Position numbers and translations under genes: made by a program | Shown: positions 10,900-22,479 of the stretch, one piece after another | Layout: the number at the start of each line of letters is the position of its first letter | Position numbering within the stretch: position 1 is the first letter of the stretch | Notes under the pieces: model-generated | Database searches by the model: none | Seen by the model: only the letters and a program-made list of their open reading frames with translations | Told to the model about the DNA's origin: nothing | Assembly (NCBI GenBank): GCA_030549775.1 | Contig: CM060181.1 | Location: 1,116,001-1,180,000 of the forward strand | Direction: 5' to 3' | DNA length: 64,000 nt | Source of the DNA: Tamarix chinensis | Lineage: Eukaryota; Streptophyta; Magnoliopsida; Caryophyllales; Tamaricaceae

Positions 10900-12720
10900 A
10901 CTTCAAGCGTATATCACGTGATTCTTTAGAGAAGATGACTCTGAAGGTTGAGGAAAGTGATAGAGATTGTCCAAAAATATTTGACCACTTATTGAATAAC
11001 TTGGATAAACCTTTATACGATGATGGTAAGAATTTTACTAGGTTATCCATTACTTTAGGGTTGTAGAACTAAAAGGCATGTCACGGATAAAGTGATAAGA
11101 GTTTCATAGAATTATTATCACTTGTAAAAGAAATACTTTCTGATGATAACATTCTACCCAATCATACCTATGAAGCAAAGAAGGTCATTTCATCTAAGGG
11201 TATGAGTTATAAGAAGATATATGCATACCCTAATAATTGTATATTATTTTGCAATGAATATGCATGTTTAGATTATTGTACTAATAAAGAATGTGAAGCC
11301 CCACAATACAAGAAGAATAAGGTGCCATCAAAAGTTGTTATGGTATTTTTCTATAATACTAAGATTCAAGCAGATGTTTAACGATGTCTAAGATGCGAAG
11401 AACTTAAGATGGCATACTAATGGGAAGATAGATGATGGGCTTCTGAGACATCTATATGATTCTCCATAATGGATGATGATTGATGGTTTATTTCCTAAAT
11501 TTGGAAAAGAACCAAGAAATATGTGTTTTGCACTCTTTCTGGATAGTATGAATCCACATAATTAAGGAGATTTTGGTTATATATAATATACTGCTGTGGC
11601 TCTAAATAAACACCGTAGAATGATATTGATGTTTATTTGGAGCCTTTGATTGATGATTTGAAGTAATTATGGGATACGGGTGTTAAAGTATTTGATGCTT
11701 ATGGTGAGAAAAAATTCACTTTGAGAGCAATATTAATCTATGCTATGAATAATTTTCCGGCATATGGTAACTTGTCAAGTTATAATGTGAATTAAGCATG
11801 AATTAGCACCTCAAGATAATGAAAGAAGAACTTGTTTACCACCATCTTTCCATACTCCCTCTAGAAAGGCAAAAATTGCATTTGTGAATTCTTTAATAGT
11901 ATCAAGGTTCAAGAATGGTGTTATTCCATGTCAAAAGGCTAGTATCGATGAAAGAGTTGAAAGTGATTAACATGAAGTCTCATAATTTTCATATTTTGAT
12001 GCAACATTTGATGACAATAGCCATACGTAGAATTTTACCGAAGCATGTTTGAAATGCTATCATTAGGCTTTTCTGGCTTTTCAATGCACTATGCTCCTAA
12101 TTCATACACCTTGATAGTTTGAAAGACTTGTAAAGAGGGATTGTGATTACTTTTTGCCAACTTGAAATATATTTTTCTCTCTCATTTTTTGACATTATAG
12201 TGCATCTAATCGTTCACTTGATTTATGAGGTAAAAATGTTGGGACCTTTTCATGGGAACTAGATGTATTCCTTTGAACTCTTTATGAAGTTGATAAATGG
12301 TTGCGTAAAGAATTGATATCGATCAAAAGGATGCATGGTTGAGAGTTACCTTGTAGAAGAGGAAATTGAATTTTGCACAAATTACTTGTACAATACTGAA
12401 GCTATTGGCATTCCTAAGTCTCGACATGCACAAAAAAGTCAAAGCATATGGTATTAGGGGCAAATAATTTGGGTAAGTAGACCCTAACATACTCTGTAAA
12501 GTACATCTTTATGTATTATATAACAGTGATAATGTCTAGCTATATGTTAAAGAACATATGCATTCTTTAAGGATTGAAAATCCATCAAAGGCTGAGAAGT
12601 GGGTAGTTAATAAACATAATCATTCATTCATACATTAGCTAATAGATCTCATCATAAATTCCCTAACATCTATTTCTACAACCCTCCATTGGATGTCCTA
12701 AATTTTTTGACATGAAATCT
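10900..12720 (+). pseudogene. CACTA transposase Tnp2 (Transposase_21 family), degenerate
   Basis: Piecewise translation gives motifs of Tnp2 in order. At about 11100-11340: ELLSLVKE...LPN.TYEAKK, then CILFCNEY and C-x3-EC. At 11401-11575: NLRWHTNGKIDDGLLRH, DSP, a stop where W should follow P, PKFGKEPRNMCFAL and DSMNPH. At 11610-11800: IDVYLEPLIDDLK, GVKVFDAYGEKKFTLRA and MNNFPAYGNLS, matching the Tnp2 DVYLQPLVDELK...FPAYGNLSG region. At 12350-12640 the C-terminal part is weaker (SxKAEKWVVNKHNHSF). Premature stops occur in nearly every block. The family cuts and pastes CACTA elements by DDE-type chemistry; a complete catalytic set cannot be seen. Confidence 0.82.
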
Positions 12721-12779
12721 TCTTATATGCTAGCTATGCTATCAACAAATATACATTTTACACAAAACAATATGATGAG

Positions 12780-13170
12780 AGGAATACAATGCAAAATAAT
12801 GGAGTGACTTTAGCAGCTAAGGTAATACATATTGCTGGTGTGAAGTATAAGAACCCAACATATTAAAATACGAATTATTATGGTGTGATCGAATAGATTT
12901 GGGAGTTAGATTACACTATATTTAAAGTACCTATTTTTAGGTGTAGATGGGTGGATAATAGTCATGGGGTTGGATATAAAGATGGATTCATATTAGTAGA
13001 CTTCAATAGGGTAGGGAATAAACAAAAATCATTCATCTTGACATCATAAGCAACACACATTTTTTTTGTCACCGATCCCACTAATAAAATACGGTATGTG
13101 GTTTTAGCCACACAAAAAAAAAGAATTGTGAATGAATATGATGAAAAAAATGATACCAATTGGGATAAGA
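12780..13170 (+). pseudogene. DUF4216-like region of the CACTA transposase gene
   Basis: The translation reads NYYGVIE.IWELDY, then VPIFRCRWVDNSHGVGYKDGF, LVDFNRV, SFILTS, a stop, and FFVTDPTNKIRYVVLATQKK. This follows the DUF4216 pattern (YYG..eeIwEldY ... vfkC.W ... q.fyv.Dp....W.vv), which lies C-terminal to Tnp2 in plant CACTA proteins. Two in-frame stops are visible. A short open frame on the opposite strand (13189-12962) is a shadow of this region. Confidence 0.72.
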
Positions 13171-13498
13171 GTAAGCCAAAGCAATGCAATCAATTCGATC
13201 ATTGATAGATGGTAACAACAACATTGCTAAGGAGGAAATCCTTGTAAGAGATGATCATCGTGAAGTAATATATGTATCAAATCATAAAGCCAATACAAAA
13301 GGAGGGAAGAAGGAAAAGAAGTCAATGAGGTTAATAATATTATAAGATTTTTTAGAGTATGCTTGTTATTCTTCCATCAGATTATTGTGTTTTTCATATC
13401 ATTAGTGCATCAAATTATTGTATTTTTCATATCATTACTACATATGAAATGTTTTCTTGACACTTTATTTTGTATATATTTATTCACAACATACATTA

Positions 13499-13501
<3 letters not shown>

Positions 13502-13548
<47 letters not shown>
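13502..13548. repeat. (TA)n microsatellite
   Basis: About 23 perfect TA dinucleotides lie inside the CACTA element, between the transposase gene and the second gene. Confidence 0.98.
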
Positions 13549-13550
<2 letters not shown>

Positions 13551-13779
13551 TAATTCATAGAGATATAATAAAGCAAACTGTTAATAGGGACTCTAACAAT
13601 GAAGAAGGGAAGAGATGACCTACTATGATAAGAATCATCACAGACATGAGAAATAGAGGAGGATAAGTACCATTAAGTTGGCATAAGTATAAACTTCCCA
13701 CTAGCGAGTATAGTGACATTTTTTCCACATACAACTCACTCGTCAATCATAATTGTGTTCCTATCTCCTACAACAATTG

Positions 13780-15381
13780 GAAGTGGGTTCCAAAAGGTGA
13801 CAAAGAATATATTTGGTAAGAAGTGACAGTAAATGATATGGTTTTTTGGTCATATTTTTGGGCGTTACATGTTATTAATTTCAATACAATGATATTGATA
13901 TACATATTTAAGTCATATTTTATAGAGAGGATTTATTGTCCTAGAGGCAAAGAAGAAGTATCTTATTAGACATTATGGTGAATGTCTAAGAATATTTAGG
14001 GCATATTTTGCAAATAAGGGATGGTGCTTTACACACAAATCCCCCAAGAATTATGGATTTATTGATCAAGAAAGTTGGAACCAGTTCATTGCATATTATT
14101 TTTTAAAAGAGTTTAAGGTATTTGTTAACTAATAGTTAAGATTTTTAATTAAGAATATTTAATTGATATTTAAATAATCAATCGTATATATTTGCTTTGT
14201 AATGTAGGAGAAAAGTGACAAGAATAAATAAATTGCTAAGGGGAATATTTACAGCCATAATATGGCTAAAAAAGGTTATGTAGGCCTAGAAGAAGAGTCG
14301 GTATGATATTTTGATTAATATGTTCACATTATAATGTTGAGAGTGTTATAATCATATTGCTAATATAATTGCATATTTTGGAATTACAGCTCCTAGTCCA
14401 GGACAAGGATTCTTGTACCTCATCCATCAATATTGGTACGTTATGGAAGAAAGTTAGAGTAATAAAAGAAATATATATTAATGAAGATGTACAAAACACT
14501 GCCAAAAGAATTATAAGTTTGAAGCTATCACTAACTGTAGTTATTTTTCTTAGAGCAAACAGATCATGATATTATGTTTATTTATATATTCTAAATTTTA
14601 TACATTAAAGGATGAACTTGAAACATTAGATGATGTAGAGGGTTTAGATCAATATAGCATCATGTCACAAGTAATGGAAATTGAAGAACACCCAAAAAGA
14701 CATAGGGGTCTTCAATTAAGAATTACGAGAATCAGCATTTGTGGTCGATCATGTGGACCCTGAAATACTAATGACCAAGTGGTTCTCCTAACCTAAAAAT
14801 TAAACATGGAATTTTAATGAATGGCCATAATGGAGAAAGATTTATCACCCATCAAATCTTAAGGGTATAATCCATTTGATTCAGATGCACATGATCCACT
14901 TCACATGCCCAATGTAAATAACGTTAGAGATAGTTGCAAAGCTAATTCCCATTTTTCTTCTCTTACCAAGGTAAGCATATGAAACTATTAATTGATATAT
15001 ATACAATGTATCAAGTGATAACTTAATAATTAATAATACTGATATACTTTTCTTGTAGGTTTTCCATAAATGTGACTTGGTAGATAATAACCCCTCAATT
15101 CTTTTGGCAAAAGGAAAGGTATGCATCACCCATGGTATCCAAACACTAACAACCCATGGATCTATCCTGGCCCCAAATTACAATCCCATTTGTATTAACA
15201 TTCAAATATATGAAGATGCAACCTTGCCTTGTTATAAAGAAAGTGATGAGATAGCTATAGTGTGGGAAGCTCATAAAAGCTTTGTACCTTGGCCCACATA
15301 TAGGGTTCATCTTAAAACTAAAGAGGTAATGAAATCCTCCATCCATGTTAAACCAAACACATTATACACATTTTTTATGCC

Positions 15382-15390
<9 letters not shown>
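13780..15390 (+). pseudogene. Second CACTA protein (Transposase_24-like), degenerate
   Basis: Segments in plus orientation read EAKKKYLIRHYGECLR and FRAYFANKGWCF, then ESWNQFIAYYFLKEFK, then (after an intron-like AT gap) EKSDKNK...IAKGNIYSHNMAKKGYVGLEEES. Next come GTLWKKVRVIKEIYINEDVQ and RHRGLQLRI. The C-terminal part, at 15077-15330, has LLAKGKVCITHG, then VWEAHKSFVPWPTYRV. This resembles the Transposase_24 / En-Spm-associated proteins, including the closing V.eA..s.v.WP..lV pattern. Blocks are separated by short AT-rich stretches with GT...AG borders, and the frame is not continuous. The role in mobile elements is not settled; by analogy with TNPA it may bind subterminal repeats. Confidence 0.6.

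Positions 15391-15423
<33 letters not shown>
15388..15423. repeat. (TA)n microsatellite
   Basis: Eighteen TA dinucleotides lie directly after the last coding-like block of the second CACTA protein. A short minus-strand open frame reads through it and is spurious. Confidence 0.98.
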
Positions 15424-15426
<3 letters not shown>

Positions 15427-15699
15427 TATTATATTTTTTTTATTGCTATGAATTAAGGGATCAGAAAATAAGAAGGATCCTAAGTCAAAGAGAAAGCGAA
15501 TTACTAGTGGAAGGAGGAAAAAATAATAAGGCACTGAGAAAGAAAAGAGAGCCAGATCAAAAAAATCAGTAGTCCCATAAAAAATCCCATCTTCAGAGGA
15601 GAACGAGAACCCCACCAAACATCATCTACTTTGGTAATGTTATATTTCTAAGCCCAAAACTACCTTAGTAACAATCTAATTATAATTGATTATCCTACC

Positions 15700-16400
15700 G
15701 AGCATGTTGGGAGGGATGATACCATATACATGGTATCAACAAAGGTTATTAGTGAAATTTATAAGTCTCAATGGATGTTAACAATGAGCATGGCCATATA
15801 TGTTAAGTAAGTATTATTTAATATCATATATTTTAACAATTTTTGTTTATTTGTATAATTTTATGACCTCATATATATATAGTAATATATGATTTATCAG
15901 TTGTTAATAAATATGCTTTATTACTATCATCTATAGATTGGCAGCTATGTGGGTTATGACACAGTGGATGTTGTGCTCTATTGTGTTTGTGTGTCCATAG
16001 TACATATCTAATCGTACTATAATAAGAGAAGGTAAACACATAATTATGTAATAGATCGCATCTTGAGTGAGGGGTACAACAACAAGCTTTACCTCATTCC
16101 TTACTTTGTAAATGAACTTTGGGGTGTATATGCCATCTCTCCCGATAAAAATAAAGTATATGTTTTCTATTACCTTTGAAATTATCCCGTTCCTTTTGCT
16201 ATCATTCTTTCTGAAGGGAAACATTTAATTGACATGTTAATATACTTCTTACTCATATTACTTTATTAATGCATATACCCTCATATATAACTTTTAGGTA
16301 TATAAATTTATAATATTGTGTATCAAATTTATTTATTATATAGGGCACTGCGAATGACATATATGAGGAGGAGCGAAAATGATGTTTTAGAACCCAAAAA
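15700..16400 (+). pseudogene. Ulp1-like cysteine protease remnant (C48 family) in the CACTA element
   Basis: At 16081-16179 the frame reads NKLYLIPYFVNELWGVYAI then SPDKNKVYVFYYL and a stop. C48 proteases have y.iP.n...HW.L.vi....k.vyilDS here. The histidine codon of HW is CTT (Leu) at 16117-16119 and the aspartate position is Tyr, so two catalytic residues are lost. Positions 15720-15800 may hold the upstream helix region. The Cys-containing end was not identified. Ulp1-like domains are common passengers in plant CACTA and Mutator-like elements. Confidence 0.5.
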
Positions 16401-17089
16401 ATGAGTATGAGTTTGTAATGGTAAGTAGGAATATCGATATTTTGTATTTTATTTCAATTCCAATGAATATCTAATAGAACAAGCTAAGTAAATTCATTTT
16501 ATAATGTCCATAATAGCAAAACGGTAATGACTGTAGATACTATATTTGTAGATCAATGGATCTCATACTCAATAACAAATATGTGAACACAAATCAAATC
16601 TATATTTGTTTCTTTTTCCATTTTTTTCATTATATATTTAAGCTATGACATATTTATATTAACCAAATGATTGAATCGTATAAGTTTATAGTTTCTCAAT
16701 TATATGTATGCATGAGTCCAAAAATATGTTGATGATGAATTGATAAATTTAGAGATGAATAGGTCAAGTTCATGCACTCACATACTCAGTAGTGGAGATA
16801 TATGTGCTTGCATTTTAGGTTTGTATTCGTTATATATTATGTTCTTATATATATGCAAGACTGGTATGCACCTACATATATATGCATGACTTTGTATATT
16901 ATAGTATAGCTACCAACTTTGAGTTTGGAGTTGTAGATCTAAGAACTTAGAGTTTGGAGTGTGTAGAGCTACCAACTTGTGGTTTGCCTATTAATTTCTA
17001 GAGTTATTTGTAGTGTTTTACTAATTGTAGATTTGGTAAATATTCGAGCATACATCTATGTATGTGGGCTAGAACATACAGCTCAATAT

Positions 17090-17463
17090 ATAAAAAAATT
17101 AATGTTTTAATAACAGTTTTAGTAAAAACCATTATTAAAACAATATTCAACAATGGTTACAATAAATGACTCATGCCAAAACCTTCTCTAAAATAATGGT
17201 TGTATCAAATAACCATTGACAAAACCACAATTTTTAATAACAATTATTCACTATAACCGTTAACAAAACATCATATCTTAATAATGATTTTAGTCGATAA
17301 CTGTTATCAAAACATGCATAATTCAACTAAATTTAGTGCAAATTTTTTTTATGATGGTTTTATAATCGTTATTACAGTTTTAATAACGCGCAATCAATAA
17401 CGATTGGCAATCGTTATTAATTAAATTTAGAAACTATTCTCAAAAATACTTTCTAAGGTGGTG
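17090..17463 (+). repeat. CACTA subterminal repeats and right terminus
   Basis: A 10-14-nt word (ATAACGGTTTTA-like, as in AATAACAGTTTTAGT, ATAATGGTTGTAT, TAATAATGATTTTAGT, TTACAGTTTTAATAACG) recurs about ten times in both orientations within 340 bp. Dense bidirectional short words like this are the transposase-binding subterminal region of CACTA elements. The tract ends with ACTTTCTAAGGTGGTG at 17448-17463, similar to the family's right terminus. Confidence 0.65.
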
Positions 17464-17631
17464 CGAACCTATAAATTGTGGTGCATTGATTCCAAATCTT
17501 TTCACTAATTTTAAGTGCCATGTGGCATATTCCATATGGAATAATAAACAGGTTTTTTTATATTACTATTATATATATTGTTAATATTTATTTACCATGT
17601 AATTGATTATTATGATTTTTTATTTATTTTA

Positions 17632-18330
17632 GGAAGTACACATTGTGTTGAGGGTCCAATCAATGATGAAAAGCCTTACATGACTACCATGGTACAATGC
17701 CAGCACAATTGTTGCCATCTATTATATTGAGACCATTAGCTTGAAGCATCTATATAACACATACTTTGACCAACATAATGTTTTGATCATCTCCGCTTTT
17801 GTTGAGATGTGGCATCCATAGACTAACAACTTCCACATTCCAGTTAGAAAGATAACTATTATCTTACATAACGTGACTTACATTATGGATCTAAATTATT
17901 GTGGGTATGAGTATACTAGCGAGCATTTTAGTAATGATAGTGATGTTGTAGAGCTTCTTATCGACATGTGGGGTGACTCCAAGGTGAGTGTAAGGGAAGA
18001 TTTTTGGAAGGGTACCTAGGTTGGGTTGGATGATATTTTTTTATAAGCTTACAATTGAGTTGATTCTTGACAATGAGTCTGATGTGCGACTTTATTTGTG
18101 GTACCTACTTTCTTGCACATGTTTTACCAACAAGTCTAGCTATTGTGTTCCATTATCAATGTTGAGATTAGTATCCCATCTAGGTAGGTTAAGTGATTAG
18201 ACACTTAAAGCTAAGACTTTAGAGCTTTTATATAAGAAACTCAAGATAACGTATAGGACCAGATGCAAGCAGCTAGGCTGATACATCAGTTGTTGGGGGT
18301 AATTATTTATTGCTGATTATAGTTATAAAA
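17632..18330 (+). pseudogene. Plant mobile domain (PMD, aminotransferase-like) remnant
   Basis: After an acceptor-like TTTATTTTAG the frame reads LKHLYNTYFDQHNVLIISAF then VEMWHP, a stop, and TNNFHIPVRKITIILHNVTY then IMDLNYCGYEYT. This matches the PMD core (L..afvErW.pet.tFh.p.gEmtiTL.DV..llgL.v.G...tg). Weaker sequence continues through LLIDMWGDSK and a region near 18080-18300, with several stops. PMD proteins are found in Mutator-like and other transposons and in a few host silencing factors (MAIN/MAIL). The copy lies just outside the CACTA right terminus, so it belongs to a different, older insertion. Confidence 0.68.
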
Positions 18331-18359
18331 GTGGTTTAATTGTAAGTTTAATTTATTTT

Positions 18360-18560
18360 GTGGGTGAATGTTCACATTTCCATGTTTGATCATTATTGTA
18401 CTTAATATCTTTCACTGTTGAGTTATGTGTCCTTCACCATCATTATATCACATATTTTTCACCATTGTTGTCCATACATATCTTAACCTTTATTGTACCA
18501 AGTTTTATCATTATTGTACTAATCTTTCAATATTTTTATTTTAAAATTTCAACAAAATAA
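18360..18560 (+). repeat. Short-unit repeat family (TTTCACCATT..TTGTACTAA), copy 1
   Basis: Degenerate 18-22-nt units follow one another: CATTATTGTACTTAATATCT, TTTCACTGTTGAGTTA, TTCACCATCATTATATCACA, TTTTCACCATTGTTGTCCAT, TTTATCATTATTGTACTAAT. The same unit forms the blocks at 20130-20570, 32680-32934, 43357-43520 and, in inverted orientation, 26640-26850 and 43810-44040. Confidence 0.6.
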
Positions 18561-19032
18561 AAGAGAAAATCCTAATTATAATTATTTCTCAACATAACCA
18601 ATCATTTTGATCATGTGGGAACTAAGTGGGCTCCCTTCGACTATCATAGTCTCATGAAATGATTTTGTGAATCGGTACATCTTAATTTGAGTTTGCTCCT
18701 AAAACAAATTTAGAAGACTCGATCATTTCATAAGCTATAATGCTCTCATTATAGCTAGAATGAGATAAGTAACATTGGTTGAATCATTAACATGCTTCCT
18801 ATAAACATCTCTTATCGCACGTGGAGCATTGGAAACTGATTTATTAAGGTGTGGTGTTTCAAGGGCATATTACTTCTTTTCTTGCTTGAGAATATGCTCA
18901 AATTTCTATATCAATCAAGGAAATTATTCCCATTATACTTTTCCTTATCAATGACATATCATAATGAAAAACTAGATGACTTGTATGCCATAATCTATAA
19001 TAATATGTATACAATAAGATTCATGTTCACTA

Positions 19033-19076
<44 letters not shown>

Positions 19077-19389
19077 CACTCTTAAAATAAGAGTTCACTA
19101 TACTCTTAAAAATGTTCATGTGGAAGGTATAGTGATCCAATATCCATATTTTACCACTAATTAAACAAGCTTTGGTTTAACATCTAAATCCTAGATACAC
19201 TAAACTCTTACTATAATTCTAACAAAAACTCACCATTATTATTTTACTTGCATTGGCATGATGATAATCCCAAAGACACAAACTAAACAGTTAGTAGGAA
19301 GATTACATGGAAACAACTTTATACTTCATACCACCCACCCTTTTGAACTATAATATATCTTATAGGAGGGTAAATGGTAGTAAAGATTG
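18561..19389. other. AT-rich intergenic with a (TA)n run at 19036-19075
   Basis: A perfect run of twenty TA dinucleotides lies at 19036-19075. The open frame 18849-19076 ends by translating it and is not credible. Nothing else was recognised. Confidence 0.5.
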
Positions 19390-19990
19390 GAATACCAAAG
19401 AACAAACCTTGGGCAAGAGCAACAATGATGTCAGTTGTATAATTTGTCTCTCTATAATCATGCTCTGCTTGGCAGTAATCAAAACTACACATTAGTTGTT
19501 AAGACACTTGAGAAAGAGAAGCATGGGCATGATGATAAAAAATCAACTCACTCACTAGGTTTAAAACACTACAAGAATCATAGTAGAGAAGAATATTACA
19601 AAGCCTCCTATGATCTGCTTCATTCAACCTATACTAAATGCCTCATAACTTATCTATCATGATTGGCTTAAAACCCAGGTTTACCAAGACCACCAAAAGC
19701 CATTGGCTCGTGTTATCCCTAGAAACAACCCCATCACATTAGGACTTGGATTGGAGTGTGCACTTCCATCCATGTTAACCTTAGCTACTTAGTTAGAAGG
19801 TGGTGACCGACCAAAAGCATCCCTTCGTCTAGCAGATAAGGGATGATGTGAGTTAAATAAAGAGTGCAAGCCACATAATCAGGCCAAATTGCATTGCCAT
19901 GGAAACTCCCATCATGCCAAAAGCAAATCTTCAAGTAGGTCACATTGAAAGCAGCCACCAAAGATGTATCATTCTCAATGAGACTATGAG
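19390..19990 (-). pseudogene. RNase H-like domain (RVT_3) remnant of a LINE
   Basis: On the minus strand, at about 19790-19700, the frame reads KVNMDGSAHSNPSPNVMGLF and then LGITRANGFW. This matches the start of RVT_3 RNase H domains (K.N.DGS...NPg.aG.G...R...G.w), with the first catalytic Asp in DGS. Further down, at about 19470-19410, HDYRETNYTTDIIVALAQGL matches the closing H..REaN..aD.lA motif. Between them the frame is broken by stops. The piece at 19990-19800 may be the stretch linking zf-RVT to RNase H. It probably comes from a second LINE lineage that carries RNase H, unlike the LINE at 3.8-8.3 kb. Ends are not defined. Confidence 0.6.
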
Positions 19991-20129
19991 AGCATATTAG
20001 ATGTAATTATCTCTATACCATAATTATCTAATGATATTTTACCATTGTTATACATGATGCATAACCTCACCTAAATTTACATCAACTAAACAAAAATAGT
20101 GAGTTAATATTACTACTAAATTTTAACAG

Positions 20130-20690
20130 TTATCATAATCCTTCACCATTATTGTATAACTTTCATCATTGATGTATTTAGCTCTTACCACTATTGTACA
20201 CGTTTTTTACCATTATTTTACAAATATATATTTTCTACAAAACAACAATACTTTTCTCCACCATTGATGTATTTATATTTTGTTGTTGTACATAACTTTT
20301 ACAATGATTTTACTAAAATTTACTATTAAATGCCAATATTATTATTGCTATCTTCTAACATTATTCTAAATATCTTTTGTCATTGTTGTATATATTTTTC
20401 ACCATTATTCTACTAAAATTTCATCATTATTATACTAAAAAAGAATTTTCACCATTGTTACACATATTTTCACTATAACTACTAAAATTTTATGATTGAT
20501 TTACTCAATTTTTAATTTATCTCATGATCTTTCATTATTACTATTATTATTATATAGTCAAAAATACATAAATATAGATCTTTATTTATAAAGTAAAATA
20601 AGAAATATTATAATATATTTTTTCAGATACTCCAAATTAAATTTAAAATAAAACAAAAGGTTGATGTATCAACCGACCATACGGTGCTTA
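20130..20690 (+). repeat. Short-unit repeat family (TTTCACCATT..TTGTACTAA), copy 2
   Basis: At least fifteen degenerate units occur (CTTCACCATTATTGTATAAC, TCATCATTGATGTATTTAG, TTTTTCACCATTATTCTACT, TTTTCACCATTGTTACACAT and others). They are followed at 20560-20640 by a unique AT-rich tail (AATATAGATCTTTATTTATA, then AAATATTATAATATATTTTT). A very similar tail follows the unit array at 43530-43620, which argues for one repeat family with a conserved layout. Confidence 0.65.
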
Positions 20691-21947
20691 TGGTATGATC
20701 GGTGACATGGCACGGCTCTTCACTTGACTTATTGGTTTAGTTACGGTTGGAACTTCACTAGGCTTATGTGGAGGTAGGGTGAAATGCACAAATGAACCTT
20801 GATAATGAGACTTTTATACTCTTCATAATTCAACAAATGTTGATACCAGCCAGCAGCACGCGGCCATTCTGTTTCAGGAATGACTGTTTGTACGTAATGG
20901 TTACGACGTTTTTCTATGGAGTTTTGGTTGTGCACTACATGTCAACTCAATATAGTGTGATAGGATGAAAAAAAAAAATTAGTATTCTGCTACATTCAAC
21001 ATTGCAACATCTGCAATAGTTTCTCTTTGCTTATTGTCATCAATTATAATCCTGACGCGACCTGTCTAATTATATGAAGTTCACTTGTTTTCATTGCTCA
21101 ACTCAACCCTATATGTACATGAATGCACACACCACCCCAGCAGCTTAGAGCTTCATGATCCCAATCCAAAGAATTTTGGAAGCTAAAGACCAAATTGTCA
21201 AGCCAGGGAAGCTATTGGCAGAAAAATGAGAAAAGAATAGAAACATCATGAAAAAGACCTAATAAAAAAGACATACCGCTAAAATGAGCAAAGAAAATAA
21301 ATAATAAAGGAGGGGGGGGGGCTCATAGTCATATGGATGTCAAAATGAGAAAGGAACGGACAAAGTTGATGTGCCATGCGAATTTCATCCTACCCCATTG
21401 TAGATGAACCTTTTTTAAGCGTATAATTATGTCACAAGGCCTTGAAAAGCTTTAGGTATCTTTAGCTTTCGTAGATCCACATCAATGGTGGTCACTTCCA
21501 TGTGACAGAGACCAAGTAACAATGACACTCGCATACTTTCATCTGTCAGTCGATTAAATCCAATCTACGTACGTATTGATGGATAGATGGAAGTGGGAAT
21601 TCGAGAATGAATTGTACAAATAAATGTGGAATGGCCCATAAAGATTATGGTATAGTAACATAATGCAGCAATAGAATTTATTTGGTTTCATGTCTTTTCC
21701 GATGATAGAGATGATACAATTTTTTTAATAACGGTATAAAATAGCAAACGATGAAAAATTTACCTTGAAACTTTGGAATAAAAATAATTCTTATTTTTAA
21801 ATGGAATATATTAACTTTAATACCTTGACTTTCATATATTTTTAATTATTCTTTTTGTTTATATAATTATACATCAATGAAATTGCTAAAGCTTTGTCTC
21901 AAAAAGTTTCTTTTGGATTCTATTGAAACATTCTTTGGTCTTTTATA
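20691..21947. other. Intergenic, less AT-rich, no gene recognised
   Basis: Positions 20690-21680 are less AT-rich than the flanks. The largest open frame (20935-20741, minus, 64 aa) matches nothing I know. An eight-to-ten-G run lies at 21311-21320. No splice-joined coding structure could be supported. Confidence 0.4.
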
Positions 21948-22076
21948 TGTTGTTAAAAATAATTAAGAACTCAATTAGGAAACATATGATTTTTATAAAC
22001 ACAAGTGATTACAAGGACAAATCAATAATCCTCGTCACAAGATATCTTAAGAACACATGTTATTTCTTAAGGATGT

Positions 22077-22111
<35 letters not shown>

Positions 22112-22430
22112 AATAAGGAGAAAACAATGAGTCCGATAATAACCAACGAACAATGGAATAGTGAGTATATATCACAGCATAAGGTGGTGAAAAAAAATGA
22201 CTTTGAGGCGGTGTAGCATCATCGTCGACACAGGGGTGGCGAACACCACCGAGGGGTTGTGTGGACGCTCATCTTCAACTTTTCTACTAACCCTCTATAA
22301 TGTCTAGCAACACGTTAGTGCCCATCACCACAACAGAGTTGTGTTCACTCTTGATCACACCATACTTATCCTAATCTATACATAATCATCCATGCTATGC
22401 GATACATTAAATACGAGTTACAAGCTCACA
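21948..22430 (-). repeat. Copia 3' LTR
   Basis: On the minus strand it starts TGTGAGCTTG directly after the polypurine tract, and its other end reads TG on the plus strand at 21948. It shares blocks with the right LTR. It contains a perfect (CT)16 run at 22079-22110 where the right LTR has only AGCTC, so the microsatellite arose after insertion. Confidence 0.7.
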
Positions 22431-22445
22431 GTATCCACCTTAATG
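22431..22445 (-). promoter_or_regulatory. Copia polypurine tract
   Basis: The minus strand reads CATTAAGGTGGATAC immediately before the 3' LTR start TGTGAG. Copia elements prime plus-strand DNA from a similar AAG-GTGGAGA-type tract at this place. Confidence 0.55.
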
Positions 22446-22479
22446 TAAACAACTAGCAACACATACGCACAAGATAATC

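Larger units (their letters stand above)
10880..17463 (+). mobile_element. Decayed CACTA (En/Spm-like) transposon
   Basis: In plus orientation the order is Tnp2-type transposase (10.9-12.7 kb), a DUF4216-like region (12.84-13.17 kb), a second transposase-associated protein (13.8-15.4 kb), a Ulp1-like protease remnant (15.7-16.4 kb), subterminal repeats (17.09-17.43 kb) and a terminus at 17448-17463. The terminus TTTCTAAGGTGGTG is a degraded form of the CACTA-family right end (TTTCTTGTAGTG). This order is typical of large plant CACTA elements. The left terminus was not found; a weak candidate lies at 9159. Many in-frame stops show that the copy is dead. Confidence 0.8.

Noticed and set aside
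13363..13560. 65-aa frame ending in a Tyr-Ile repeat
   Set aside because: It translates a (TA)n microsatellite after AT-rich DNA inside the CACTA element.
19567..19580. CACTACAAGAA, an exact match to a CACTA terminus
   Set aside because: It sits inside the RNase H remnant, has no subterminal repeats next to it and no partner terminus; a chance 11-mer match is plausible.
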